The notes beneath the pieces are model-generated. The model was not told the origin of the DNA. It did not search any database and saw only the letters and a program-made list of their open reading frames with translations. A DNA stretch of 64,000 bases. Origin: JAHRVQ01 sp051278195 (lineage in GTDB: Bacteria > Pseudomonadota > Gammaproteobacteria > Pseudomonadales > Azotimanducaceae). The position numbers and the translations under genes are program-made. Each line of letters begins with the position of its first letter. Position 1 is the stretch's first letter. This document shows, piece by piece, positions 36,178 through 45,157 of this stretch. The DNA is taken from NCBI GenBank assembly GCA_051278195.1, contig JBNMQM010000017.1, positions 1-64,000 of the forward strand, written 5' to 3'.

Positions 36178-37713
36178 CTAAAGTGTTGCGCTGGTAATGA
36201 GCACATTTACATTGGTGAGGCTGTCTTCCGCAGAGAATTGCCAGCCGGAGATAGCGTCTTCAGTGTCCGATGCCGCGATCGACATTTGGATTGTTTTGCG
36301 CTGCACTTGACCTCGAGCTGTGGCATTAAACTCAATCGTAATAGCAGGCAGCGAAAAAGTCGTTAAGTTTGTAATGGTTGCGACTAGATGACCTGCTTCG
36401 GATAGCTTTGGCTCAACACGGAAGTAGCGGCCTGGGTTATCCGCTAGGTCTAGCTTAATAAATGCGAGTGTTGCATCCCGTCCGATTGAACCGCTCACGT
36501 TCATCGTGGCACTAAAGTATTCCTTTGCCGTACCTCGATCACCAGCGACCAGTAAAAGTTCTCCTAATGCTTGACTCGCAACGGCCGTGGGCAGCAATGC
36601 GTTACTCTTTTCGAGATACTGCTTAGCCTCTGTGCGGTTACCCTGCTTGGATGAGACAAGACCCTGTCCCAAGTAATACTCGAAGTAACTGCTATCTAAT
36701 TCGATTGCTCGAGCGTAAGCGGCTTTGGCATCATCATACTGCTTGCGCTGATAGTGAATATTGCCTTGTAGGCCATGGAATCGTGCTTCCGATGGCACTT
36801 TTGTGAGCGCACTGCGTAGGTTAACTAGCGCGTTATCGTAGTCGCCCTCGGTGAACAAGGTTTGGGCTCGGTCAAAATTTTGGTAGGCGTAGCTATTATC
36901 CTTGAGGAACTTCATTGCTGCTTGATATCTTGCTTCACCCAGATCACCACCAGGATTGCCGAGTCCTGCTACCGTATTTCGGTTGGCAATGACCCGATCC
37001 TGTGAGGGTGGATGACTGGCGAAGAGTCCATCGATAAAGCTGCTTTGCGCACCCTCAGATAACCTGACGAAAGTTTGTTGCAGAGAAATGGCGGCAGCAG
37101 GGTCGTATCCTGCTGCCGCCATGTACTGGACACCATAATAATCGGACTCTAACTCAGCGTTCCGGCCGTACTTCTGGCTAATCAACTGGGCACCTAGCTG
37201 GGCGCCACCGACGACATAGTTGCCGTAGTCCGACTCGCTAACAGCTGCTCCGATAGAGGTTGCAGTCATCAGTCCTTGTAGGATCATGCCACGTTGTATG
37301 GAATTGGCGCCGTGCTTTGCCGCAGCGTGCACAGCTTCGTGACCCAAAACCGCCGCTAACTCTGCCTCGTTCTTTAGTTCGACGAGCAAACCGCGATTAA
37401 TTGAAATTTTACCGCCGGGCAATGCCCAGGCGTTGGGGACACTGTTGTTGAGAACCACGAATTCATAGGGGAGGTTTCGATCTCCGGCTGCTGCGACACG
37501 TTGGCCGACGCCATTTACATAGCGTGAAAGCTCTGGGTCAGTCACAAATTGGCCGCCCTGGGCTTGCTGTGCAGGCACGTATTGCTTTGTTCCCATAGCA
37601 ATTTCTTCTGCCTCCGAAAAGAAAGACACTTCGTTTTTGCCAGTCACAGGATTGACGGCGCAACCGGTGCTAATGAAGAGGGGAGCCAAGAGTAATACAA
37701 ACCACAGACGCAT
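36178..37713 (-). CDS. M48-family metalloprotease lipoprotein with TPR repeats
   Basis: A 511-residue lipoprotein. The signal MRLWFVLLLAPLFISTGC ends at lipobox cysteine C18. The zinc motif HEAVH is at 125-129 and the third ligand lies in NAELESDYYG. Tetratricopeptide-like repeats follow from about residue 300 to 430, as in BepA-type outer-membrane quality-control proteases, but the C-terminal domain differs. The start at 37713 is fixed by the signal peptide; a longer frame is not credible. It is convergent with the permease-peptidase gene. Confidence 0.9.
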   Translation of the reverse strand: MRLWFVLLLAPLFISTGCAVNPVTGKNEVSFFSEAEEIAMGTKQYVPAQQAQGGQFVTDPELSRYVNGVGQRVAAAGDRNLPYEFVVLNNSVPNAWALPGGKISINRGLLVELKNEAELAAVLGHEAVHAAAKHGANSIQRGMILQGLMTATSIGAAVSESDYGNYVVGGAQLGAQLISQKYGRNAELESDYYGVQYMAAAGYDPAAAISLQQTFVRLSEGAQSSFIDGLFASHPPSQDRVIANRNTVAGLGNPGGDLGEARYQAAMKFLKDNSYAYQNFDRAQTLFTEGDYDNALVNLRSALTKVPSEARFHGLQGNIHYQRKQYDDAKAAYARAIELDSSYFEYYLGQGLVSSKQGNRTEAKQYLEKSNALLPTAVASQALGELLLVAGDRGTAKEYFSATMNVSGSIGRDATLAFIKLDLADNPGRYFRVEPKLSEAGHLVATITNLTTFSLPAITIEFNATARGQVQRKTIQMSIAASDTEDAISGWQFSAEDSLTNVNVLITSATL

Positions 37714-37820
37714 GAGATTTACCTTTCGATTCAATCTTTGTGCAATATGGTAGGGGGAAATTGCTGCAACTGCGAGTGCCGAAGGAAAATAAGGGGGTCG
37801 AAGTAAGGTATGATGGGCAG

Positions 37821-38429
37821 ATGACGATCGACATCGAAACGATTCACTTTGCACTGAAAAGCCATGACCCGGTGCGACATACCGTGGGCGAGACCACGCG
37901 CACGGCAGCTGTCGCCGCCATTTTGAAGCAAACGGCCGGACACACTGAGGCCTTGTTTATCCTCCGAGCCACCAAGGATGGGGATCCCTGGTCGGGGCAA
38001 ATGGCTTTTCCTGGCGGCCACATTGAATCTTTTGACGCGTCATCAAAAGATGCAGCCATTCGTGAGACTCAGGAAGAAATTGGTTTGGATCTTAATGTTC
38101 ATGCCCGCTATCTGGGTGCCTTGAATGAAGTCAAAGCAAATCCCCGGAGTCGTCAAATTGATATGGTTGTTTCCCCTCATTTGTTTGTACTGGAAAACCA
38201 TGACGTCAATTTTGCGCCCAACTATGAGGTGGCAGATGTGTTGTGGGGGTCGCTGAATGACATGTATCACGGCAGAAGTGCGACCCAAACTCAATTCGCC
38301 ATGAAGGACGATATGCAGACATTTCCCGGCTACGATGTGGGCGGGCAAGTAGTCTGGGGTCTCACGATGCGGATGGTAGAAGACGTGTTCAGCATGATCG
38401 ATCCAAAGTGGGCGTCACTCGGCGAGTGA
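37821..38429 (+). CDS. CoA pyrophosphatase-like Nudix hydrolase
   Basis: A 202-residue Nudix protein. The motif FPGGHIESFDASSKDAAIRE followed by TQEEIG is the Nudix box in the variant of the CoA pyrophosphatase (NudL) group, with Asp for the first Glu. FILRATKDGDPWSGQMAF upstream of it is also typical of that group. ATG at 37821 gives the family start. It is divergent from the M48 gene. It probably trims CoA or related diphosphates. Confidence 0.88.
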   Translation: MTIDIETIHFALKSHDPVRHTVGETTRTAAVAAILKQTAGHTEALFILRATKDGDPWSGQMAFPGGHIESFDASSKDAAIRETQEEIGLDLNVHARYLGALNEVKANPRSRQIDMVVSPHLFVLENHDVNFAPNYEVADVLWGSLNDMYHGRSATQTQFAMKDDMQTFPGYDVGGQVVWGLTMRMVEDVFSMIDPKWASLGE

Positions 38430-38483
38430 GATCGGTCGTACCGCTTTGACCGGGCCCCTTCGTACTCCTCTAAAACATCCCGC

Positions 38484-38546
38484 AACTTCTCAATATGGCG
38501 CGCTGCGCGACGATGGGTGCGGACCCTTCGTGCCGTGAGTTGAGAA
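38484..38546. other. Possible structured element downstream of the Nudix gene
   Basis: TTCTCAA (38487-38493) and TTGAGAA (38540-38546) could pair and enclose two small hairpins, CGCG-CTG-CGCG and GGGT-GCGG-ACCC. There is no T-run after the outer arm, so it does not look like a terminator. The rest of the gap 38430-38634 holds nothing I can name. Confidence 0.3.
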
Positions 38547-38634
38547 TCTCTTTATTTGCAATGAACTGCGATTACATTATCATCACGATTCTTCAAGGGC
38601 CGCGTGAGCCCGCAATAGGCTCTAGGCATTAATT

Positions 38635-39414
38635 ATGCAGAAATCAAAAATTTACGGTGTCATGTCAGCAAGCACAGTGCTGATTGGTGGCGTCATGATT
38701 TTTCTGCAGCCGGATTTCAGCGTCAATTTGATTGTGACGATCTGCCTGGGTCTGCTTATCGCAATGATCGTCCCCGCGGTTCTAATTAGTATGACAATCA
38801 ACAAGCTTCAGGGCGATGTTGATGGAAAGCTCGTGGAGCTTCGCGCTCAAGGCGATGAGCTGAGTACGCTTAAAGCGAAATTTTCGGCGGTGACGACACT
38901 GGACGACCTCACTGGCTGTTCGAATAAGCGTCATTTTATGGATTCGCTGATGCAGCATCGCGCCATGAGTGAGCGTGGTACTTATGAATTTACCGTTGCG
39001 ATTACTCAGGTTGACCAATTTACTGAAATCGTCGAAAAACAAGGTTTGGGGCGCGGTAATGAAGTGCTTCAGCTGTTTTCTAGAATCGTTAAAGCCGCCT
39101 TGCGCGAAGTCGATGTGATCGCGCGCATGGAGTCGGATAAGTTCGCTTTAATATTGTCAGGCTGCTCCGAGCAGGATGCATTACAGATTATCACTCGAAT
39201 TAGCCAGTTGATTGGCCAGATCCAGGTGAACCATGACGATCAGGACGATATAAAGATCACGTCGTCGGGCGGTATTACTTCTTTTCATGGGACTGAAACA
39301 ACTGAAGATCTAATTGAGCATGCCGAGCAGGCGTTGGTTTTTGCGATCGAGCAAGGTCGCGATCGGGTTGCCGGTTATAACTACGTCAGGCCGGAAGAAA
39401 CGACGGAAAGCTAA
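38635..39414 (+). CDS. Membrane GGDEF-like protein with degenerate active site
   Basis: A 259-residue protein with two N-terminal hydrophobic helices (about 8-25 and 32-52), a short helical linker, and a GGDEF-fold domain starting at LDDLTGCSNKRHFMD. The place of the GGDEF motif reads MESDKF, so diguanylate cyclase activity is unlikely. It may be a cyclic di-GMP or GTP receptor, or a protein partner. It stands alone between two convergent units. Confidence 0.85.
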   Translation: MQKSKIYGVMSASTVLIGGVMIFLQPDFSVNLIVTICLGLLIAMIVPAVLISMTINKLQGDVDGKLVELRAQGDELSTLKAKFSAVTTLDDLTGCSNKRHFMDSLMQHRAMSERGTYEFTVAITQVDQFTEIVEKQGLGRGNEVLQLFSRIVKAALREVDVIARMESDKFALILSGCSEQDALQIITRISQLIGQIQVNHDDQDDIKITSSGGITSFHGTETTEDLIEHAEQALVFAIEQGRDRVAGYNYVRPEETTES

Positions 39415-39423
39415 GCGGCTCGT

Positions 39424-39927
39424 TCATGCTGGTCGGTAGTTTTCAGGCAGCGGATTTTTTAGAAAGACTGACGACTCAGGGATGGCGCCAGTGGCAATAT
39501 CTGCCATCAGTGCGGGTATTTGTCGGGGTGAAAACTGTTCTCTGCTATCCATTAGTTCCTCAATCGACCACCACCTAAATGCCAGCGACCACTCAAGTTC
39601 GTAATCGAGCATATTGTCCATCGTGGGTTCAAACCTGGCAGCGGGCACCAAAAAATACTGTTCATGCGATCGTCTAGGTTTGTCTTGGAACGTGAAGTCA
39701 ATCGTCGTGTGCCAGATCTGTTGAGTTGCCCCGGTAAACGACAAGCCGGTCTCTTCGAACACTTCTCTGCGCATGCAATCTTCCGCTGCTTCTCCTGTTT
39801 CGATCCCGCCCCCGGGTAGCGTCCAAGCGCCGCCAGGCACCCAAGGTAAGTCCACCTTCAGTAAAAGTATCGAGTGATCGGGCGCACATATGACGGCACG
39901 TGCGGCATTTCGGATGATGGGTTTCAT
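39424..39927 (-). CDS. Nudix hydrolase
   Basis: A 167-residue protein with a canonical Nudix box (GGGIETGEAAEDCMRREVFE then ETG). PWVPGGAWTLPGG precedes it. It hydrolyses a nucleoside diphosphate linked to another group, but the substrate cannot be told from sequence. It overlaps the LysR-type gene by 4 bases and is transcribed with it. Confidence 0.88.
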   Translation of the reverse strand: MKPIIRNAARAVICAPDHSILLLKVDLPWVPGGAWTLPGGGIETGEAAEDCMRREVFEETGLSFTGATQQIWHTTIDFTFQDKPRRSHEQYFLVPAARFEPTMDNMLDYELEWSLAFRWWSIEELMDSREQFSPRQIPALMADIATGAIPESSVFLKNPLPENYRPA

Positions 39928-40829
39928 TTTTCTATCATTTCACTTTCCAGTAGTTTTGTCATAGCCGCCAAGGCTCTGCCTTTGTTGGCGATCTTCCACG
40001 CCATAAAAACGTTGTCCTTACTGAGCGCGCTGTTGGTGCTCAGTTCAATCATTTCACCATTATCGAGATAGGGCTGAATCCGAGACCGAGACAAATGGCC
40101 AACGCCAAGTCCTGCTAGCTGCGCTTCGACTTTTTGCTCAACGTTCTGCACGTAGAGCGCTGGGCTATCTGAGACGAGACCGGCGCTGGTCGATATGCTT
40201 TTCTGCGTTGAATCGTGTGCTACGACGCGACGACAGGCGCGTAGCGCAGCTTCTAAACGTTCAGGGTCGTCGACGCATTGAGCGATGGGGTGATTGCTGG
40301 CAACCACTAGGACGAGATCATTTTTGCCTAGCGGGATGCTCCGGTAGCCCTTGTTGGCCGGCACGGGTCCTGGCGTGCTCACCACTAGATCCACTGCGTC
40401 GCGCTCCAGAAGTTCCCAGGCCCCATTTAGGATGTGTTCACCTATATCGAGTTCGATGGATGGATACTGGTCGGTAAATAGTCGAATTGCCCTAAAAAAT
40501 CTGGCGTAGTTAGACGGCGCACCGACGCTAAGTCTTAATCGAGGTTCCCAGCCAGTCGCCACTTCGCGACTTCTGTCCGCGAGTCGCGCGGCTGCGATGA
40601 GAATTTGTCTGCCGTCTGCCAGAACGACCTGACCTGCCGCGGTGAGTACCGAGCGCCTGCCCTGCCTGACGAAAAGTGTGACATCGAGTTGCTCTTCGAG
40701 TTTTTGAATGACATAGGACAATGCTGAAGTGGCTTTGCCGAGATCTTCCGCTGCACTGGCAAAACTTCCTCGCCGTTCAATGGCATCAATCGCCTCTAGC
40801 GCTTCAATCGTGATGGGGTTTTTGGCCAT
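39924..40829 (-). CDS. LysR-family transcriptional regulator
   Basis: A 301-residue regulator. The N-terminal winged helix reads FASAAEDLGKATSALSYVIQ...LFVRQGRRSVLTAAG and the rest is a periplasmic-binding-protein-like effector domain. It is divergent from the azoreductase gene, the usual setting for a LysR regulator and its target, and an inverted repeat lies between them. Likely inducers are quinones or electrophiles, judging from the target genes only. Confidence 0.93.
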   Translation of the reverse strand: MAKNPITIEALEAIDAIERRGSFASAAEDLGKATSALSYVIQKLEEQLDVTLFVRQGRRSVLTAAGQVVLADGRQILIAAARLADRSREVATGWEPRLRLSVGAPSNYARFFRAIRLFTDQYPSIELDIGEHILNGAWELLERDAVDLVVSTPGPVPANKGYRSIPLGKNDLVLVVASNHPIAQCVDDPERLEAALRACRRVVAHDSTQKSISTSAGLVSDSPALYVQNVEQKVEAQLAGLGVGHLSRSRIQPYLDNGEMIELSTNSALSKDNVFMAWKIANKGRALAAMTKLLESEMIEK

Positions 40830-40861
40830 AGAGAAAACTGTTCTGAATTTCTGATTATTCT

Positions 40862-40887
40862 AATCGAAGAACAGCTCTTATTCGATT
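40862..40887. promoter_or_regulatory. Candidate LysR operator
   Basis: AATCGAA (40862-40868) and TTCGATT (40881-40887) form a perfect 7-bp inverted repeat 12 bases apart, 33 bases above the LysR start in the divergent gap. Size and location fit a LysR binding site. Confidence 0.45.
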
Positions 40888-40914
40888 TTCTTTGATCCGT
40901 ACACTGGTCCCCTT

Positions 40915-40950
40915 AGCTAAACGAACAGCTAAACGAACAGTTAAACCATC
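40915..40950. repeat. Tandem 12-bp units between LysR and azoR
   Basis: AGCTAAACGAAC occurs twice exactly (40915-40926, 40927-40938), followed by the variant AGTTAAACCATC (40939-40950). Confidence 0.85.
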
Positions 40951-41055
40951 AACTGAATCATCAGATAAAACATCCGTGGTGCCGGCAGTGTCAGCGTTGA
41001 TGGACTACCAGCTCGCAAGATTTAGCAGAAATTAAATTCCAAAAAGGAGATTGAA

Positions 41056-41670
41056 ATGAAAGTCCTTCACATAGATTCAAGTGTCAACCTGACCGGTAAT
41101 AGCCGGCAATTGACGCGTTACCTCGTCGATCAATTAGTGGCGGATGAAATCGTTGTTCGAGATGTCGCACAAGAAAATCTGCCGCTCATGTCTGCGCAAA
41201 CATTGATGCGTTTTTATAACCACGAAGAAGGCGATGAAGCCAACGGGGACGTGCTGCGGCATTTAGCCTTGTCAGATACGCACATTGAAGAACTCGTATC
41301 AGCTGACGTCGTGGTGCTTGGCGTGCCCATGTATAACTTTGGGGTGCCTTCTCAGTTAAAGAATTGGATAGATCATGTGGCTCGGCGTGGGCAGACATTT
41401 CGTTACGGTAAAAATGGTCCAGAAGGCCTTATCGGTGACACCCGCGTCTATGTAGTAGCGAGTTCTGGCGGCACGCCAATCGGCAGTTCGGCAGATCATG
41501 CCTCCAGTCACGCGGCCCAGGTGTTGAGTTTTCTTGGGGCCACCAGTGTAGACATCATAGATGCTAATGGTTCCAAGGGTTCTCCAGAGCAGGTTGTTGA
41601 GTCTGGAAAAAATCAAATCGATGCACTTATACATCAGAACTTAAATCAAACGCGTGTGCAAAGCATATAA
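41056..41670 (+). CDS. azoR: FMN-dependent NADH:quinone oxidoreductase / azoreductase
   Basis: A 204-residue flavodoxin-like enzyme that reduces quinones and azo compounds with two electrons. VLHIDSSVN near the start, VPMYNFGVPSQLKNWIDHVA and VVASSGGTPIG are family signatures. AAAGGAG lies 7 bases before the ATG. It is cotranscribed with the glutathionyl-hydroquinone reductase gene 12 bases later and divergent from a LysR gene. Confidence 0.94.
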   Translation: MKVLHIDSSVNLTGNSRQLTRYLVDQLVADEIVVRDVAQENLPLMSAQTLMRFYNHEEGDEANGDVLRHLALSDTHIEELVSADVVVLGVPMYNFGVPSQLKNWIDHVARRGQTFRYGKNGPEGLIGDTRVYVVASSGGTPIGSSADHASSHAAQVLSFLGATSVDIIDANGSKGSPEQVVESGKNQIDALIHQNLNQTRVQSI

Positions 41671-41682
41671 GGAAAGTGTGAG

Positions 41683-42606
41683 ATGGGATTATTACAAAAC
41701 GGTAGGTGGGTAAACCAGTGGTACGACACTAAAGAGAGTGGCGGTGAGTTTCGTCGCCAGGACAGCAGGTTCCGTAGTTGGATCGGAGACGACGAGTTTC
41801 CAGCGGAGCGCGATCGTTACCATCTCTATGTGTCTCTGGCTTGCCCTTGGGCACATCGGACGTTGATTTTCCGCAACCTGAAGCAATTGGAAGACGTCAT
41901 TGGAGTTACGGTCGTTGAGCCTTTGATGCTAGACAACGGCTGGGAGGTGAAAGATTCTTTGTATGGATTTGACTATGCCTATCAGCTCTACCTGAAGTCC
42001 GACGAGAGTTATGAGGGGCGAGTCACTGTGCCAATACTGTGGGACAAGCATAGCGAAACCATTGTGAGTAATGAGTCTGAAGATATTGTTCGGATGATGA
42101 ATACGGCATTCAACTCCCTGACGGGGAATAACCTCGACTTCTATCCAAGGTCGCTCCGGACAATGATCAACAAAGTTAACGAGCGTATTTATCTTACTGT
42201 GAATAATGGGGTGTACAAGTGTGGTTTCGCAACGTCCCAGCTCGCTTATGAAAAGGCTTACGGCGAACTGTTTGAAAGTCTCGACTGGATTGAAGGCATT
42301 CTTTCGCGACAGCGGCATCTTGTTGGTGACTCAACGACTGAAGCTGATTGGCGGCTTTTCACGACTCTTATTCGTTTTGATGCGGTCTACCATGGCCACT
42401 TTAAGTGCAATAGGCAGAAGCTCAGCGAGTACCCCAATATATCTAACTATTTGCGCGAGCTCTATCAGTGCGAAGGCGTCGCGGAAACCGTCGATTTCTT
42501 CCACATCAAACAGCACTACTATGGCAGTCACGCCACCATCAACCCGAGCGGCGTTGTACCACTTGGACCGAAGGAAGACTTTATGCTGGCTCATAACCGA
42601 ATCTAA
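41683..42606 (+). CDS. Glutathionyl-hydroquinone reductase (GST omega/xi-like)
   Basis: A 307-residue glutathione transferase of the Xi class (YqjG/ECM4 type) that removes glutathione from glutathionyl-hydroquinones. The active-site cysteine is C54 in SLACPWAHRT. Other hallmarks are DSRFRSWIG, the NNGVYKCGFA region and the final YYGSHATINPSGVVPLGP. It is the second gene of the azoR operon and ends at a clear terminator. Confidence 0.95.
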   Translation: MGLLQNGRWVNQWYDTKESGGEFRRQDSRFRSWIGDDEFPAERDRYHLYVSLACPWAHRTLIFRNLKQLEDVIGVTVVEPLMLDNGWEVKDSLYGFDYAYQLYLKSDESYEGRVTVPILWDKHSETIVSNESEDIVRMMNTAFNSLTGNNLDFYPRSLRTMINKVNERIYLTVNNGVYKCGFATSQLAYEKAYGELFESLDWIEGILSRQRHLVGDSTTEADWRLFTTLIRFDAVYHGHFKCNRQKLSEYPNISNYLRELYQCEGVAETVDFFHIKQHYYGSHATINPSGVVPLGPKEDFMLAHNRI

Positions 42607-42625
42607 TGACCGCCGATTTGAACTC

Positions 42626-42667
42626 AAAAAAAGCCCGGGTTTTCAAAGACCCAGGCTTTTTTTTTTT
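42626..42667 (+). terminator. Rho-independent terminator after the azoR operon
   Basis: An A-run, then AGCCCGGGT, loop TTTCAAAG, ACCCAGGCT and a run of more than ten T. One C-A mismatch lies inside the stem. The A-run makes it usable from both strands, so it may also end the pirin transcript. Confidence 0.9.
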
Positions 42668-42697
42668 GATTGGCGCTTTTTATGAATCACAGAAAAT

Positions 42698-42742
42698 CGA
42701 ACTAAAGTATGTCGAGCTAAGGTAAATTGGACTAAGGTAAAT
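42698..42742. repeat. Three tandem 15-bp units over the pirin stop
   Basis: Units 42698-42712, 42713-42727 and 42728-42742 share the pattern cgaaCTAAgGTAaaT. The pirin stop lies in the third unit, which encodes its last residues (DLP). Confidence 0.75.
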
Positions 42743-43412
42743 CAAACCACAATGCCTCGAGCGCCTCAGTTGCAACAATCTTCAGTGCAGTGTTGTTCGA
42801 ACCGATTGCATCCCCTGCAGAAAATGATTTGCCGTTGATTTCAGCCTTACCGCTCACAATATGCAGGTAGCCAGTTCGATGGGTTTCTAGTTCTTGCCGT
42901 CCTTCCGCGGGCAACTTCAATCGCGACAAAGATACGGCTTGATGGACGTTAAGGGAACCCGCTTCACCCGTTGGCGTAACCAGCGGTGTGAGTAAACCGG
43001 TTTGTTCAATTCGCACCTGTTGATAGCTGGGTGTGAGTCCCAGTTCATTAGGTTGTATCCAGATTTGGAAGAACTTCACTGGTACCTGATTCGAGTGGTT
43101 GTACTCAGAATGCATGATCCCTGTGCCGGCCGTCATGCGTTGTACTTCGCCTGCCTCCACGACGAATTCGTTACCCAGGGTGTCTTTATGCTCTAGCGCG
43201 CCTTCAGTGACGTACGTGATGATCTCCATGTCTTGATGGCCATGGGTGTCAAAGCCGCCACCTGCTGCCACTGTGTCGTCATTGATAACGCGCAAGGCTG
43301 AAATGCCCATATGTGATGGATCGTGGTAGTGGCCAAAAGAGAAGCTGTGTTTGCTGTCGAGCCAGCCAATATTTTCTGCGCCGCGTTCGTCCGACCTTCT
43401 AATGTATTCCAT
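42732..43412 (-). CDS. Pirin-family protein
   Basis: A 226-residue bicupin of the pirin/YhaK group. The metal site histidines are visible in FDTHGHQDMEIITYVTEG and the E of MHSEYNH; the start contains SDERGAENIGWLDSKHSFSFG. Some members have quercetin dioxygenase activity, others act as redox sensors. AGGAG lies before the ATG. It faces the azoR operon tail to tail, with which it shares a redox theme. Confidence 0.93.
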   Translation of the reverse strand: MEYIRRSDERGAENIGWLDSKHSFSFGHYHDPSHMGISALRVINDDTVAAGGGFDTHGHQDMEIITYVTEGALEHKDTLGNEFVVEAGEVQRMTAGTGIMHSEYNHSNQVPVKFFQIWIQPNELGLTPSYQQVRIEQTGLLTPLVTPTGEAGSLNVHQAVSLSRLKLPAEGRQELETHRTGYLHIVSGKAEINGKSFSAGDAIGSNNTALKIVATEALEALWFDLP

Positions 43413-43579
43413 AGTCTTTCTCCTGTTAGCTTAAGAAGTCACTATAGATAAATTGCAGAAAGTGAATCAGAGTCAAAAACAGAACGATATGCTCAGCTTT
43501 TCTGATGATTCTGCTGTGGTTTTGCCTTTAGTTTACACTTTGGTTTTACAAGGACCGACGAATAGAAATTCCGAACAAG

Positions 43580-44203
43580 CTAGGCTGGATCGGGTAGCCC
43601 GGGAAATGGGCCTTTTCCTGCGCTGAAGAATGCGATTTCCCTCTGTTCTTCCTCAATGCTGATGCGAAATACTAGATCGTTGTTTTGATGAATCGCCAGT
43701 GTCTGCTTTGGGTCATAGCCCATCAGATAGGCCACCATTACTTTGCCGATCATGCCATGAGACACGATTGCTATATTCTGCTGCTCTGCTTTGAGCAGTT
43801 CTTCAACGAATGGTTTTGAGCGTTCAAACATATCTGGATAGTTTTCACCATTGGGTGCGCGATAGTTGAAGCGATCAGCTTCGAGCGCTGCCCATTCATC
43901 ATGCCACTTTACTCTGATGTCAGCATACATCTCACCACTCCAGTCGCCGCAGTCCCATTCCATCACTCGATCATCAAAAATCGGCTCGAGCTTAAGATAA
44001 CCATTGATGATCTCGGCGGTTTGCCGAGTTCGGTCGAGCGGAGAAACAAGTAGCGCGTCGATGGAAAGATTTGCGAGCAATTGGCCGTTGATGTCAGCGT
44101 GGCCGCGACCTCGCTCATTGAGATTGGAGTTCCATTGACCCTGCATGCGAGCGATGGCGTTCCACTCGGTTTGGCCGTGGCGTACAAAATATAGATGCTT
44201 CAT
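43580..44203 (-). CDS. Histidine phosphatase family protein
   Basis: A 207-residue phosphoglycerate-mutase-like protein with catalytic RHGQTEWN near residue 8 and the second histidine in VSHGMIGKV. VSPLDRTRQTAEII is also typical. The substrate is unknown. It is the last gene of the DUF6249 / sigma / membrane protein operon, 17 bases after its neighbour. Confidence 0.9.
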   Translation of the reverse strand: MKHLYFVRHGQTEWNAIARMQGQWNSNLNERGRGHADINGQLLANLSIDALLVSPLDRTRQTAEIINGYLKLEPIFDDRVMEWDCGDWSGEMYADIRVKWHDEWAALEADRFNYRAPNGENYPDMFERSKPFVEELLKAEQQNIAIVSHGMIGKVMVAYLMGYDPKQTLAIHQNNDLVFRISIEEEQREIAFFSAGKGPFPGLPDPA

Positions 44204-44220
44204 GGAAAACCTGACAGAGA

Positions 44221-44589
44221 TTAGAAAGGCAAAAGACTAACATGCCATTCAGACGATTTGGGTCGTGCGAAACGTAATAACCTGATGAGTAATAGGACCA
44301 GCGCACCAGCGTTGTTAATCGGCGTCATTACCCATGCCAACCAGCCGCCGCCAAGACTAAAAAGAGGCATGGTGAGCGATTGTGTGAGGAAGGTCGCGAT
44401 TTCGAGCGGTACGGCGAACAGGGAGGCAATGATGATGAGTCCACCGCCCACTGTGATCCAGAGATAAAGGGTCCGCCGATTCCGCTGATCAATTTTCTGC
44501 ATCGTTCGCACAACAAATTCGTTGTCGTCAGCAATCTGAACAGGTTGGTCAAATAGACCCTGGAGTGATGTGTCGCGTAGGTCGCTCAT
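44221..44589 (-). CDS. Small membrane protein next to an ECF sigma factor
   Basis: A 122-residue protein not assigned to a named family. An N-terminal soluble part (to about residue 38) contains FVVRTMQKIDQRNRR, then two to three hydrophobic segments follow. It overlaps the sigma gene by 4 bases (ATGA). Translational coupling and membrane location make it a candidate anti-sigma factor, but it lacks the HX3CX2C zinc motif. Confidence 0.75.
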   Translation of the reverse strand: MSDLRDTSLQGLFDQPVQIADDNEFVVRTMQKIDQRNRRTLYLWITVGGGLIIIASLFAVPLEIATFLTQSLTMPLFSLGGGWLAWVMTPINNAGALVLLLIRLLRFARPKSSEWHVSLLPF

Positions 44590-45110
44590 GATTCAGGTTC
44601 GCCTTTGCGGTTAGTTCTGTATGCAGAAAGGCTTGCTTGCAACCGAGCTGTGCCTCTCGTGATATGTGATTTTACGGTGCCGAGTGCGAGTCCCGTAGAG
44701 TTCGCGATTTCTTGGTGGCTCATACCCTCCTGGTAAGACAGTACTACGCAAAGTCGTTCGCTGGTTTTTAGAGCAAGCAGCGCTGTGTCGAGATCCATGG
44801 CTACGGCGGGTTGTTCGTCATTTGATAAGAGGTCTTCTGGTTCATCTGTTGCTCGTAAAAGGTCTCGTTTGCGGCAGTGCTGTAACCAAGTATTGATGGT
44901 CAACTGCTTGAGCCAACCGCCAAAAGCGTCGCTGTCTCTAAGGCTCGAAATTTTTAGATAGGCCTGCAAGAATGCTTGTTGGCAGAGATCTTCTGCGAGC
45001 ACAGAATTTGAGCATAGCCGCCGCATTAGCTGCTTAACGATAGATTGTCGCCGCTTGACCAGTTCTGCAAAGGCGTCCTTGTCACCCTCTTTTGCCAGAG
45101 TGATGATCAT
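44586..45110 (-). CDS. ECF sigma factor (sigma-70 family)
   Basis: A 174-residue ECF sigma factor with ATG at 45110. Region 2 includes VLAEDLCQQAFLQAYLKI and WLKQLTINTWLQHCRKR; region 4 includes SERLCVVLSYQEGMSHQEIANSTGLALGTVKSH. A TTG at 45152 in the same frame lies just after AAAAGG but too close for good initiation, so the start is uncertain. It lies between a DUF6249 gene and a small membrane protein gene. Confidence 0.87.
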   Translation of the reverse strand: MIITLAKEGDKDAFAELVKRRQSIVKQLMRRLCSNSVLAEDLCQQAFLQAYLKISSLRDSDAFGGWLKQLTINTWLQHCRKRDLLRATDEPEDLLSNDEQPAVAMDLDTALLALKTSERLCVVLSYQEGMSHQEIANSTGLALGTVKSHITRGTARLQASLSAYRTNRKGEPES

Positions 45111-45157
45111 GGCTTCTGGGCAATCGGGGTAAAAGTCTCGAGACTTCTTCAAACCTT

